Assembly: GCA_015523565.1 (NCBI GenBank)
Contig: WAKA01000156.1
Location: 1-50,604 of the forward strand
DNA length: 50,604 nt
DNA from: Candidatus Heimdallarchaeota archaeon
Lineage (GTDB): Archaea > Asgardarchaeota > Heimdallarchaeia > Heimdallarchaeales > Kariarchaeaceae
Direction of reading: 5' to 3'
This document shows positions 33,391 through 42,189 of the stretch, piece by piece. Position numbers and translations under genes: made by a program. The first letter of the stretch is position 1. Each line of letters begins with the position of its first letter. The notes beneath the pieces were generated by a model that searched no databases, had not been told where the DNA came from, and was given only the letters and a program-made list of their open reading frames with translations.

Positions 33391-34323
33391 CTAAAATTGT
33401 ATCTCTGTCAATTTCCGGACTTTATCTATTTCTGTGTGTTTCTTCAATATGACAAATGGAATCGACATGGAGGGGTCTACAACAAACTCTTTTATGCCAA
33501 ATCTCAATGTCTTGCCATCTATGACAACCCTAGAACCGTAGAGGATCTCCAATGTCTTTCTTGGATTTTCATCTTCGGGTAGTCCTTCTCTTTTTCTTAT
33601 CTCTTCATACGCTTCTATTGCCATTTCTGAAATAGTGCTGTTTTTCAGATCCAAAATCACCTTTACTTTTTTCCGGGGAACGATGAAATTGGCTGAAGAA
33701 TGAATTCCTCCTAATGTCAAAATCTGTAGTGCATTTTCATTCAAATTGACATATCCACCATGGGATAATGCCCATCCCGTGGACCCAATCGATGTTGAAA
33801 TCATCACTCCATCAGCCATGGTTGTTGTGATGGCACTATACTTATTTGAAGCCCCTGATTCAATCTCTACTGTAAATTTAGCGAGATGTGGATTGACTTG
33901 CGCATAAACCTCATTGACCGCCAAATATCTTTTTCCCAAAATTTCAACTCGAAGAATTGTTCTGTTGTGAATGTTGTAATCCCCATTGAGAATCCTTTGG
34001 AATCCTTCCTTGAACTTTTTTTCACCGAACTCAAGTTGTTTCAAATAGCCTACGGAAGTTGGTCGTGTGACAGGGACGATGGGTTTCAATTTTGCAATGC
34101 TGCCAAACGAATCATAAAATGTCCTAATCAACCATGCAACAGACCCATCCCCTCCCACCGTAAAAATAAAATCACATTCGTCCAATATCTCAGGTTCAAC
34201 TATGGCTTGACTAAAATGATAACATTTCGTTGAAGGGGAAAGGGTGTTAACATATTCCCTGATTTTCATAAACTCTTTTTGCTCACGTGAGCTTATGCAA
34301 ATCCCCTTTATTCCTTGTTCCAC
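33391..34323 (-). CDS. nadK: NAD kinase
   Basis: A 310-residue ATP-NAD kinase, which makes NADP. The phosphate-binding motif is GGDGSVAW, and the second family block is SIGSTGWALSHGG, equivalent to the NAD-binding TPTGSTAY loop. The enzyme ends in a beta-rich domain (RKTLEILYGSRVVIDGKT). The start is GTG 34323. A TATA-like AATTATAT (minus strand, about 34351-34358) is 30 bases upstream. Stand-alone upstream ATG is out of frame. Confidence 0.88.
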   Translation of the reverse strand: MEQGIKGICISSREQKEFMKIREYVNTLSPSTKCYHFSQAIVEPEILDECDFIFTVGGDGSVAWLIRTFYDSFGSIAKLKPIVPVTRPTSVGYLKQLEFGEKKFKEGFQRILNGDYNIHNRTILRVEILGKRYLAVNEVYAQVNPHLAKFTVEIESGASNKYSAITTTMADGVMISTSIGSTGWALSHGGYVNLNENALQILTLGGIHSSANFIVPRKKVKVILDLKNSTISEMAIEAYEEIRKREGLPEDENPRKTLEILYGSRVVIDGKTLRFGIKEFVVDPSMSIPFVILKKHTEIDKVRKLTEIQF

Positions 34324-34350
34324 ATGCTTTTTTTAATCCTTAGTCAATTT

Positions 34351-34358
34351 AAATATAA
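34351..34358 (-). promoter_or_regulatory. TATA-like box for nadK
   Basis: The minus strand reads TTATATTT here, about 30 bases upstream of the GTG start at 34323. Confidence 0.5.
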
Positions 34359-34372
34359 TTCATGGAGATGGT

Positions 34373-35389
34373 TCATTTGTTCTTTTGTAAATCAATCATC
34401 GCATCAGATGGTTCATAACTGTGTCCGATTATTGGATGGGGGAGATATGCCTCATCAATACGTCTGATTTGCTCTTGCTTTAAATTAATGTCCACTGCAT
34501 CTATTGCTTCCTCTAAATGGGATAACTTTGTCACACCCACAATTGGTGATGTTATGCCTGGTCTATGGAGTATCCAACTTAATGCTGTCTGTGCAACAGA
34601 GGCACCAATCTCTTCAGAAATTCCTTTGATTGCATCCAATACCTCAAAATCATTTTTCCTGAAATATCTTGCTTTCAAGTATGGGTCTGACCTTAACCGT
34701 TTTTCATTTTCTCCTTCTTTATCCTCTGGTTTGTATTTCCCAGATAAAAATCCTCTTGCTAATGGTGACCATGGAATTATCCCCATCCCCTGATCAATGC
34801 AAAATGGAATCATCTCCCGTTCTTCTTCTCTATAGATTGCATTGTAATGATTCTGCATTGTCGCAAACTTTTCAAGTCCCAACAATTCTGCTGTGTATTG
34901 GGCTTTTGCCAATTGCCATGTGTACATGGAACTTGCCCCTATATGCAATACATATCCCCCATCAATCAATTGGTTTAATGTTCTCATCAGGTATTCAACA
35001 CTAACAGAAGGATCCCATCTGTGAATTTGGTATAGGTCAATATAATCTGTATTTAACCTTCTGAGTGAATTTTCTATCTCTCTTGCAATGTGGTACCTAT
35101 TCAATCCCTTGTCATTTTGGCCTGACCCCATGGCAAATCTCACTTTTGTGGCAATTACTACGTCATCCCTATAATCCCCTAAAAGCTCCCCTGTAATCTC
35201 TTCACTCCTCCCTTTTGAGTATACATTGGCTGTATCAAAAAAATTGATGCCGGCATCAATTGCTTTTTCGACAATTGGTTTTGCCTCATCTATCTCCAAC
35301 TGCCATTCTTGACCATTGCCAAAACTCATCATGCCTAAACAAATTCTCGAAACCGTAATTCCTGTTTTTCCAAGCTTTGCGTATTTCAC
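34373..35389 (-). CDS. Aldo/keto reductase (YajO/AKR11-12-like)
   Basis: A 338-residue NAD(P)H-dependent aldo/keto reductase with a TIM barrel. The tetrad residues lie in FDTANVYSKGRSEE (Asp and Tyr), VIATKVRF (Lys) and YQIHRWDP (His). The NADP-binding segment near SPIVGVTKLSHLEEA is present. Length and the MMSFGNG opening place it with the YajO/YccK-like group, whose physiological substrates are mostly unknown. The GTG at 35389 is the start. It lies downstream of the ABC exporter genes and may be in the same transcription unit. Confidence 0.9.
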   Translation of the reverse strand: MKYAKLGKTGITVSRICLGMMSFGNGQEWQLEIDEAKPIVEKAIDAGINFFDTANVYSKGRSEEITGELLGDYRDDVVIATKVRFAMGSGQNDKGLNRYHIAREIENSLRRLNTDYIDLYQIHRWDPSVSVEYLMRTLNQLIDGGYVLHIGASSMYTWQLAKAQYTAELLGLEKFATMQNHYNAIYREEEREMIPFCIDQGMGIIPWSPLARGFLSGKYKPEDKEGENEKRLRSDPYLKARYFRKNDFEVLDAIKGISEEIGASVAQTALSWILHRPGITSPIVGVTKLSHLEEAIDAVDINLKQEQIRRIDEAYLPHPIIGHSYEPSDAMIDLQKNK

Positions 35390-35431
35390 GTCATATTCAC
35401 TTATTCTTTGCTTAAGTGTCTTTTCTTTTTC

Positions 35432-37210
35432 CTATTTGTTCTTGACTTTGATTTCCTCCAGATATTCTGCACTTTGGGTCTGGAAATAGAGTTCATACAT
35501 TTCCTTGTATGCTCCCTGTTGGGAGATCAGTTCTTGGTGTGTTCCCTCTTGAACAATTCTCCCCTTCTCAAGTACTATGATGTAATCTGAATTCATTATG
35601 GTTGTCAATCGATGGGCAATGACTAATGCAGTTCTATTCTTAAGTAGCTCATCCGTCGCTTCTTGAATCTTCGCCTCTGTATACAGGTCAACAACAGATG
35701 TGGCCTCATCCAAAATAATGATGTTTGGGTTTGAAAGCAATGCTCTGGCAAAAGAAATCATCTGTCTTTGACCTGCCGATAAATTCCCTCCTCCTGATGT
35801 GAGGTATGTATCCAATCCGTCCGGTAATTGGTTTATGAATTCAACTGCTTGAACTGCTTCCAATACTCTATAGATTTCATCGTCAGTTGCATTGGCTTTT
35901 GCAATTGTCAAGTTCTCCCTTAACGTTCCTTCAAATATGAATACTTTTTGACTGACCATCCCGATTTGTTTTCTTAGGGTTTCTATTTTGTATTCTTGGA
36001 GAGGGATTCCATCTATTAATATTTCTCCTGAGGCAATATCATAGAAACGCAACAATATTGCCGCAAGTGTCGTCTTTCCGGCTCCTGTATGTCCAACAAT
36101 TGCCACCTTCATTCCTGGCTTGACATGGAATGATATGTCTTTCAACACTGGTTCTCCAATTACATATTCAAAATTTACATGCTTGAAGACAATTTCTCCT
36201 TCAATATCTTGTTGTTTGTCACCCTCGGCATTTTCTCGATAGGTGGTGTCACTTGTCAAGGTCAACATCCTTTCCAAGTTTCCAAACATGCTCTGAAACC
36301 TGCTATAATTTCTGGCTAACCCAAGAGCAGGTTCATAGAAGTAATCCAAAACAAAAATGAATAGGTAGAATTCCGACAAGTCAATTGTTCCAGCAATTAC
36401 TTCCATCGAACCGAAAAAAATTATGACCAACAGTGAAATATGGCTCAAAAAGTCATTAATGGGTCCAATTATAAATATTGCAAATGCCCTTTTGATGGAT
36501 GCACGATATGTGGCCTCATTGACCTTCTTAAATGTCGTAACATTCATCTCTTCCCTGCCAAATGCCTTGCTTATTTCTATGGCACGAAGGCTTTCATTGA
36601 ACTTTTGATTGACCGATGCAAAATTCCTCCTCCATGTCTTTTCAACCTTTTTTTGGTATTTTCTCAAAACAAATGCAACAATGAAAAATGCTGGAAAGAA
36701 AATCATGGAAACCAACGTCAATCTTCTTGAATATGTAAATAATACCAAAACAATCATCAGCAACTGGACAAGTTGCGTCAATACATTTGCAAAGTTCAAT
36801 CCCGCATCATACATCTCTTGGATATCATTTGTAACTGCAGATGCCAAAACCCCACTTTCCTGATCATCAAAAAAAGACACCTTGTTATGGATGACTGTCT
36901 TGAATATGTCATTCCTCATGTCCTTGATTATCTGTGAATTAAACCTGACAATCACAACTTCCCGAAGGATCTGCACAATCCATTGGGTCAATAGCAATGA
37001 GAAATAAATGGCTAATGGCAGGATAATTCGAGCTGTCTGTTTTGCTCCTAAATGTCTTCCAACCAAGACTGAAAACCCCTTCTGAAAGGCAATTGGGGCT
37101 ATGGTGGAAATTGCAATTGAAAGCAGCAACAACAAAACAGTGGTCAAAAATAACTTCTTGTAGGGTCGGATATATCCCCACAAAAACCGTGTTAAGCTTT
37201 TGGAACTCAT
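35432..37210 (-). CDS. ABC exporter half-transporter, consensus ATPase
   Basis: A 592-residue type IV exporter subunit: six transmembrane helices (about 1-315) then a nucleotide-binding domain. Walker A is GHTGAGKTT, the signature is LSAGQRQM, Walker B is IIILDEATS with the catalytic glutamate, and the switch histidine is in IAHRLTT. The signature is LSAGQ instead of LSGGQ. Its ATG overlaps the stop of the partner gene by four bases (ATGA), so the two subunits are made together. Substrate, lipid, drug or peptide, is not visible from sequence. Confidence 0.93.
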   Translation of the reverse strand: MSSKSLTRFLWGYIRPYKKLFLTTVLLLLLSIAISTIAPIAFQKGFSVLVGRHLGAKQTARIILPLAIYFSLLLTQWIVQILREVVIVRFNSQIIKDMRNDIFKTVIHNKVSFFDDQESGVLASAVTNDIQEMYDAGLNFANVLTQLVQLLMIVLVLFTYSRRLTLVSMIFFPAFFIVAFVLRKYQKKVEKTWRRNFASVNQKFNESLRAIEISKAFGREEMNVTTFKKVNEATYRASIKRAFAIFIIGPINDFLSHISLLVIIFFGSMEVIAGTIDLSEFYLFIFVLDYFYEPALGLARNYSRFQSMFGNLERMLTLTSDTTYRENAEGDKQQDIEGEIVFKHVNFEYVIGEPVLKDISFHVKPGMKVAIVGHTGAGKTTLAAILLRFYDIASGEILIDGIPLQEYKIETLRKQIGMVSQKVFIFEGTLRENLTIAKANATDDEIYRVLEAVQAVEFINQLPDGLDTYLTSGGGNLSAGQRQMISFARALLSNPNIIILDEATSVVDLYTEAKIQEATDELLKNRTALVIAHRLTTIMNSDYIIVLEKGRIVQEGTHQELISQQGAYKEMYELYFQTQSAEYLEEIKVKNK

Positions 37211-38958
37211 TGCAAAACCTCCAATGGCGGGAGCTTGTAATGCTTCTCAAACAGCCTCCTGTAAAAAAGATTTGTGCGGATAAGTGTTTCATGATTACCC
37301 ATTCCCACTATTTTTCCACCATCAAAAATCAATATTGCATCTGCCTTTGCAATAATTGAAAGCCTATGCGTTGTCAAGATTGTTGTCCGAGTCTTCAATA
37401 CCTCGTTGATTGCCTCTTGGATCTTCAGTTCTGTTTTTGCATCCAATGCAGATGCCCCGTCATCCATTATCAATATACTTGGATCCATTAACAGTGCTCT
37501 CGCAATTGCAATTCTTTGGGCCTGTCCCCCGCTTAATTTTACGCCTCCTTCTCCAACTAGGTTGTCATATTTCTTTGGCAGTTCCATGATGAAATCATGT
37601 GCCTGTGCAAGCTTTGCCATTTCTATGACCTCCTCCCTTGTCGCTTCTGGCTTTCCGAATCTAATGTTTTCCAAAATCGTGTCATTAAACAGGAAAATGT
37701 CCTGCTCTACTGTTGCAATATGTTCCCTTAGGCTTTCATTTTTGTATTCCTCAATTTTTCTCCCTCCAATCCTGATTTCCCCTTTTGTGGGCAGATAAAG
37801 TCTTTGAATCAATTTTGTGATTGTTGTCTTTCCAGATCCTGGGGTGCCAACTATTACAACTGTCTGATTCTCCTCAATCCGAAAATTAATGTCCTTCAAT
37901 ACGAATGGACTGTCTTTCTCATATTGAAACCAAACAGATCTAAACTCTATCGTTGCAGGTTTGCCTGTAAATTCAAAGTTGCCATCCATAAACATTCCCG
38001 GATCAGGACTATGGATTACCTCATACACCCTTTGGGTTGCCGCAATCATTGAGATTGTCATCCATGATGTCCAATGGAGCTGTTGGGCGGTTGCTCGGGA
38101 TAGCAACAACAGTCCCACCAACAAAACAACGTCATGGATGGATATGGCTTGTGGATTGATTGACGAATAATAAACCACTCCTGCGATGGCTCCAACAGAA
38201 AAAATATTCAATATCAATATTGGATAGAATACTGCCCATTTTTCCCCTTCCTCTATTTTTGCTTTCATATGATTGTAGACTTGTTTGGCAAATTTTTTCT
38301 TTAAGTGTGCCTCTGCAACATAATTCTTGATTTCCCTTATCCCTGAAAAAGCCCCGACCGAAATTTCTGATAGTTTTGAAAACTCTTGAAGCGTTGTTGT
38401 ACTTAAATCTAAAATATCCAATGTATATTTGAGCGTTGCAATGACAAAAAGAATAAATCCTAAAAGTAACAGAAACCCAAATGTTCCATTAATCCTAAAT
38501 GCATTATAAAGTGTGACGCCCCAAATGGCGATCACCCCTATGATTATCCTTACTGCTGGTGATAGGCCAATATTGATGGTTCGTGTGTCTCCTGTTGCTC
38601 TTCCCATAATCTGTCCTATGTTGACCTTGTCGTGATATGTTTGACTGCGATATTGCAGATTTGTAAATAGCTCCTCTGTAATGTCTGTTGTAACTCGATG
38701 TGCCAAAACCTCATTTATGAACGAAACCGAAAAGAACACAAAAGCTTGAACAATTGCAACAATCAGGATTTTCTTGAGAATTTCTGAAATGGTTGCAAAA
38801 TTGGGATTGTTCAGCAATTCCCCAACTGCTTGGGATGTCAATGAAATTGGAATTGTAAACATCATCGCCTCAAAAAAAGACACAATCAATGTATAAAATG
38901 TCTTTAATGGGTATCGCATGTGTATTTTCCAAAGCCACTTCATCCCTTGAAGTTCCAT
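37207..38958 (-). CDS. ABC exporter half-transporter, degenerate ATPase
   Basis: A 583-residue type IV exporter subunit. Walker A is GTPGSGKTT and the signature is LSGGQAQR. Walker B ends LIMDDGASALD, so the catalytic glutamate is aspartate, as in the degenerate half of heterodimeric exporters such as TM287/288. The switch histidine is in TTHRLSI. ATG 38958 (MELQGMKWLWKI) is chosen; the frame is open to 39054 but the extra residues are poorly placed. With the next gene it forms a heterodimer with one consensus and one degenerate site. Confidence 0.92.
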   Translation of the reverse strand: MELQGMKWLWKIHMRYPLKTFYTLIVSFFEAMMFTIPISLTSQAVGELLNNPNFATISEILKKILIVAIVQAFVFFSVSFINEVLAHRVTTDITEELFTNLQYRSQTYHDKVNIGQIMGRATGDTRTINIGLSPAVRIIIGVIAIWGVTLYNAFRINGTFGFLLLLGFILFVIATLKYTLDILDLSTTTLQEFSKLSEISVGAFSGIREIKNYVAEAHLKKKFAKQVYNHMKAKIEEGEKWAVFYPILILNIFSVGAIAGVVYYSSINPQAISIHDVVLLVGLLLLSRATAQQLHWTSWMTISMIAATQRVYEVIHSPDPGMFMDGNFEFTGKPATIEFRSVWFQYEKDSPFVLKDINFRIEENQTVVIVGTPGSGKTTITKLIQRLYLPTKGEIRIGGRKIEEYKNESLREHIATVEQDIFLFNDTILENIRFGKPEATREEVIEMAKLAQAHDFIMELPKKYDNLVGEGGVKLSGGQAQRIAIARALLMDPSILIMDDGASALDAKTELKIQEAINEVLKTRTTILTTHRLSIIAKADAILIFDGGKIVGMGNHETLIRTNLFYRRLFEKHYKLPPLEVLQ

Positions 38959-39028
38959 CTTCTTTTTCTGAACTGTTCTGATATTAAAAAACAAAGAAAG
39001 CAGACACGTCTTTATGGGAAAGAAACAC

Positions 39029-40447
39029 TTATTGTTTTGTAGTATGTGCCACACTTGAGAAATTGAATTTTTCCAAATGTGCGGCCGGACATGTGTTCAG
39101 TTGATACATCTTCCTGTCTGAAGAAAGCGATATGACATTCCCTGGTCCAAATGCCCTTACAAAACTTTCAGTATATCTTAAATTTCTCACTGCTCCAATA
39201 ATTTCCCCGTTTTTTACATGATATAGCCCATTTCTGGTCAACCCTGTTAACCCTCCCTCCTTCCTGATAGTGAAACGATTATACCAGAAGTTTTTCACCC
39301 ATAACCCATTGTCAATCTCTGAAACCAGATCCCTGTATTTTTTCTGACCGGCATTGAACACCCCTGATGCAAAAAAAGCACTGGTTTGACCGAAAAAGGA
39401 AAATGTATGGCCAGTTGCATCATTTTTGTCACCCAAAAATCTTGCCGCATTGAATGAGTCATAGGGTATCATTTTTAAAACCCCTTCGTCAAAAACAGTG
39501 GTATTCGATGTGGGTAATCCTTCTCCGTCGAATGATCTTACAATATAGGCAAGTTCAGGTTCCAATGGCAAGTCCCTCATTGTGATCTTTTCATCAAAAA
39601 TCTGGTCTCCAAGCCTGTCAGATGCATAGCTATTCGATTCATGGAAACTGACCGGATCCAATGAGAACTGTGCAAATAGCATAAGGTCGGAAACTGCCTG
39701 TGGCCCCAAAACCACTTCATATTCTTTGGCAGGTAAGTCAATCAGGTTTAAGGTATCTTTTGCTGTATTTGCCGCTTCTTTAGACATTTCCTCCACATTT
39801 GGGATATTGCCCCTGAAATACTCCTCTTCCTGCCCATATCCCCTGTGGGACTTGTCAGTCTCAGATTCAACAATACAATTTACCTTGAAATAATGTCCAT
39901 TGGATGAGCTTTCAGCATCAATTCCTTCTGTGCTCACAATTCGTTGATATGTGATGGTTGTGGACGCCGTACCGGAAACAATGACTTTATCATGTATCTC
40001 TTCAGCAGCATTAATTGCCTTCAATACTTCTTCAACCCGTTCTTCAACACTCCAATCGTTTGCCCCCAAATTTTTGGGATGCCCTGCTCTTGGATCTGGA
40101 AGTCCTTGGTAAAATGGAATTTCTGGAGACCCTGACATTATCTTTTCCACTTGTTCAAACAAGGTCATGAGACCTTTTTCTTCAATCATTGTGGTTGATC
40201 CCGCTCCCATCCTCTTGCCATTGACCAATTTCAATGCAAAAGAAACTTCTCCATATTCTGTCGGTTGCGTGATTTGATTGACTGCATATCTTGTCGTACC
40301 AGAGAAATTGTAATTGGCTGTGATCTGGGCTTGGTACCCTTTCTTTTTTGCCTCCCTCATCAAAAAATCAATCCCATCGTTCAATTTAGTGAATGGGTTT
40401 CCATATTCGTTTATGTCCAATACACTCTTTGGATTGTAAGACATCAT
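39029..40447 (-). CDS. tldE: TldE/PmbA-like protein
   Basis: A 472-residue partner of TldD. In bacteria TldD and TldE form a protease that cuts unfolded peptides such as the microcin B17 leader and CcdA. TldE is the non-catalytic subunit and lacks the HExxxH motif, as here. Family blocks are VLGPQAVSDLM, IFDEKITMRDLP and a C-terminal GAVRNLRYTESF. Starts at ATG 40447, supported by a TATA-like box 27 bases upstream; TTG 40462 and ATG 40444 are alternatives. tldD is 1.7 kb away on the opposite strand with an acyl-CoA dehydrogenase between. Confidence 0.88.
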   Translation of the reverse strand: MMSYNPKSVLDINEYGNPFTKLNDGIDFLMREAKKKGYQAQITANYNFSGTTRYAVNQITQPTEYGEVSFALKLVNGKRMGAGSTTMIEEKGLMTLFEQVEKIMSGSPEIPFYQGLPDPRAGHPKNLGANDWSVEERVEEVLKAINAAEEIHDKVIVSGTASTTITYQRIVSTEGIDAESSSNGHYFKVNCIVESETDKSHRGYGQEEEYFRGNIPNVEEMSKEAANTAKDTLNLIDLPAKEYEVVLGPQAVSDLMLFAQFSLDPVSFHESNSYASDRLGDQIFDEKITMRDLPLEPELAYIVRSFDGEGLPTSNTTVFDEGVLKMIPYDSFNAARFLGDKNDATGHTFSFFGQTSAFFASGVFNAGQKKYRDLVSEIDNGLWVKNFWYNRFTIRKEGGLTGLTRNGLYHVKNGEIIGAVRNLRYTESFVRAFGPGNVISLSSDRKMYQLNTCPAAHLEKFNFSSVAHTTKQ

Positions 40448-40473
40448 ATCCTCTGATTGCAAACTTTTTTCAG

Positions 40474-40482
40474 AATATAAAA
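40474..40482 (-). promoter_or_regulatory. TATA-like box for tldE
   Basis: The minus strand reads TTTATATTC, about 25-30 bases upstream of ATG 40447. Confidence 0.5.
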
Positions 40483-40525
40483 ATCATCTGCATCCTGATT
40501 AAATTAAGGGAAAGTCTTTATTTTT

Positions 40526-41974
40526 CTAAATTATCTTGTCGAGCCCTGGGAACCTTTCAAATAAAATTCTTTCGTACACTGTCGATCCATCAAAAGTTTG
40601 GTACAATCTTTCAAAATTTGGAATCATTTCCACCGCTTTCTCTGTTTTATGCAAGATTTGGTTGTGTATCTCTGAAGTTCCTTCATAAATTGCCAAAACC
40701 CTGACATCCCTCATGACCTTGTTCACTTCATATTCCGCAACAAACCCATTCCCTCCAAATATTTGGGTTGCATCATAGGCCATTTGATTAACCACTTCGG
40801 ATGTGTAAATTTTTGAAGATGACACGAAATGATGGGCTAACCCTCCTCGTACTGCACCAGGTACCATTGATGCCGCTTGTTTTTCAGGACCTTCTTTTCC
40901 GCCAGCACCCACATCTACGGGAACCCAGCCCTTATTGTATCGATCCAAGGTATAGCCTGCCCTATATCCATACTCTTCCATCCTCGGAATTGTCCTCATC
41001 ATTTCCGTAAGCTTCTTTTCAATGACTGGGAATTGGATGATTGGTCTTTTGAATTGTTCTCGCGTCTTGGCATAATCCAATGCCTGAACAAATAATCTTT
41101 TTGCAGCGGCAATCCCTTGAAAACTTACTCCGACTCTCATCCCCATTAACCTTTCAAGCACTTTCCTGTATCCATCTCCAACTTCTGCAATTACATTCTC
41201 CTTGGGAACTGTGACATTTTCAAACAACAATTGTGCAGTGGGCGATACATGTAGCCCAGACTTTTCTTCAACCCTCAATGGTGTAATGCCATCAAGATCC
41301 GTCACTAAAAAGACATTTGTCCCTTCCCTTTTGCCATTGACTATGTTCTGTGCAAGGAAAAGCCCTGTATTCGCATATCCCCCATTTGAAATCCAAACCT
41401 TTGTCCCGTTCAGGACATATTCATCTCCTACCAATTCAGACGTTGATTTGACTGCTTCGAGGTTTGACCCCGCTCCTGGCTCTGAAAATGCCACATAACC
41501 TAGACGCTTTCCTTCAGCAAATTCCTGCAAGATTGGTTCGAAGTTTGGTTTATAATACTGCACCAATGCTTCAATGACTGATAGGGAAATCATGATCATA
41601 ATTTGCAGGGAAATGTCATATGTGGCAATTACCTCTGAAATTGGACCTTGGAATAAGTTGCCAAACCCCATTCCTCCCAAATCCTCAGGCAGGAAGAAAC
41701 TGTATAGTTGGTTGTCCCTTATGATTTCATACACTATTTCTTCGAAATCTTTTGGAAGGATGACTTTACCATCTTCCACTTTTACACCAATATGATCCCA
41801 TTCCCTTGCTTTGGTTCGTATATCCTTTTTCTCAAGAATTGTATCGATCGTACTTATAATATCAAAAAAGACATCAATTGCATCCTGATCAAACCCCAAT
41901 TTTGGGGCATAACGATTGATCAATTCCTTTCGCTTTGCATTTAGGTTGAAATTTTCTAAATCTTCCACACTCAT
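40526..41974 (-). CDS. Acyl-CoA dehydrogenase
   Basis: A 482-residue FAD-dependent acyl-CoA dehydrogenase that desaturates acyl-CoA at C2-C3. Signature one is FSEPGAGSNLEAVKST, with KVWISNGGYA, the FAD/substrate region. Signature two is ATQIFGGNGFVAEYEVNKVMRDVRV, and the catalytic glutamate is in YEGTSEIH. It is 80-100 residues longer than the usual 380-400, with extra N- and C-terminal helices. No thiolase, enoyl-CoA hydratase or ETF gene is in the window, so the pathway (fatty acid or branched-chain amino acid breakdown) is open. ATG 41974 has a TATA-like box 28 bases upstream. Confidence 0.92.
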   Translation of the reverse strand: MSVEDLENFNLNAKRKELINRYAPKLGFDQDAIDVFFDIISTIDTILEKKDIRTKAREWDHIGVKVEDGKVILPKDFEEIVYEIIRDNQLYSFFLPEDLGGMGFGNLFQGPISEVIATYDISLQIMIMISLSVIEALVQYYKPNFEPILQEFAEGKRLGYVAFSEPGAGSNLEAVKSTSELVGDEYVLNGTKVWISNGGYANTGLFLAQNIVNGKREGTNVFLVTDLDGITPLRVEEKSGLHVSPTAQLLFENVTVPKENVIAEVGDGYRKVLERLMGMRVGVSFQGIAAAKRLFVQALDYAKTREQFKRPIIQFPVIEKKLTEMMRTIPRMEEYGYRAGYTLDRYNKGWVPVDVGAGGKEGPEKQAASMVPGAVRGGLAHHFVSSSKIYTSEVVNQMAYDATQIFGGNGFVAEYEVNKVMRDVRVLAIYEGTSEIHNQILHKTEKAVEMIPNFERLYQTFDGSTVYERILFERFPGLDKII

Positions 41975-42000
41975 AAATCCACCATCTCTGAATTTTCCTT

Positions 42001-42007
42001 ATTATAT
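42001..42007 (-). promoter_or_regulatory. TATA-like box for the acyl-CoA dehydrogenase gene
   Basis: The minus strand reads ATATAAT, about 28 bases before ATG 41974. The 215-base gap up to the tldD start at 42190 holds this, a plus-strand TTTATTAA (42160-42168) about 25 bases before tldD, and no gene. Confidence 0.5.
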
Positions 42008-42189
42008 GTTCATAAAACATCTTTATAAGATTTCCAGCTAAGAATTAGTGAAAAGACAATATTTCTTTCTATTCGATGTTTTTTCGTACTTCTTCTGCTT
42101 GATTTCCTCCCCAAAATCACCTGAAAGTTTCATTAACAAATCATTGGACAATCTAATCAATTTATTAACCCCCTTTGATTTTGATAATT

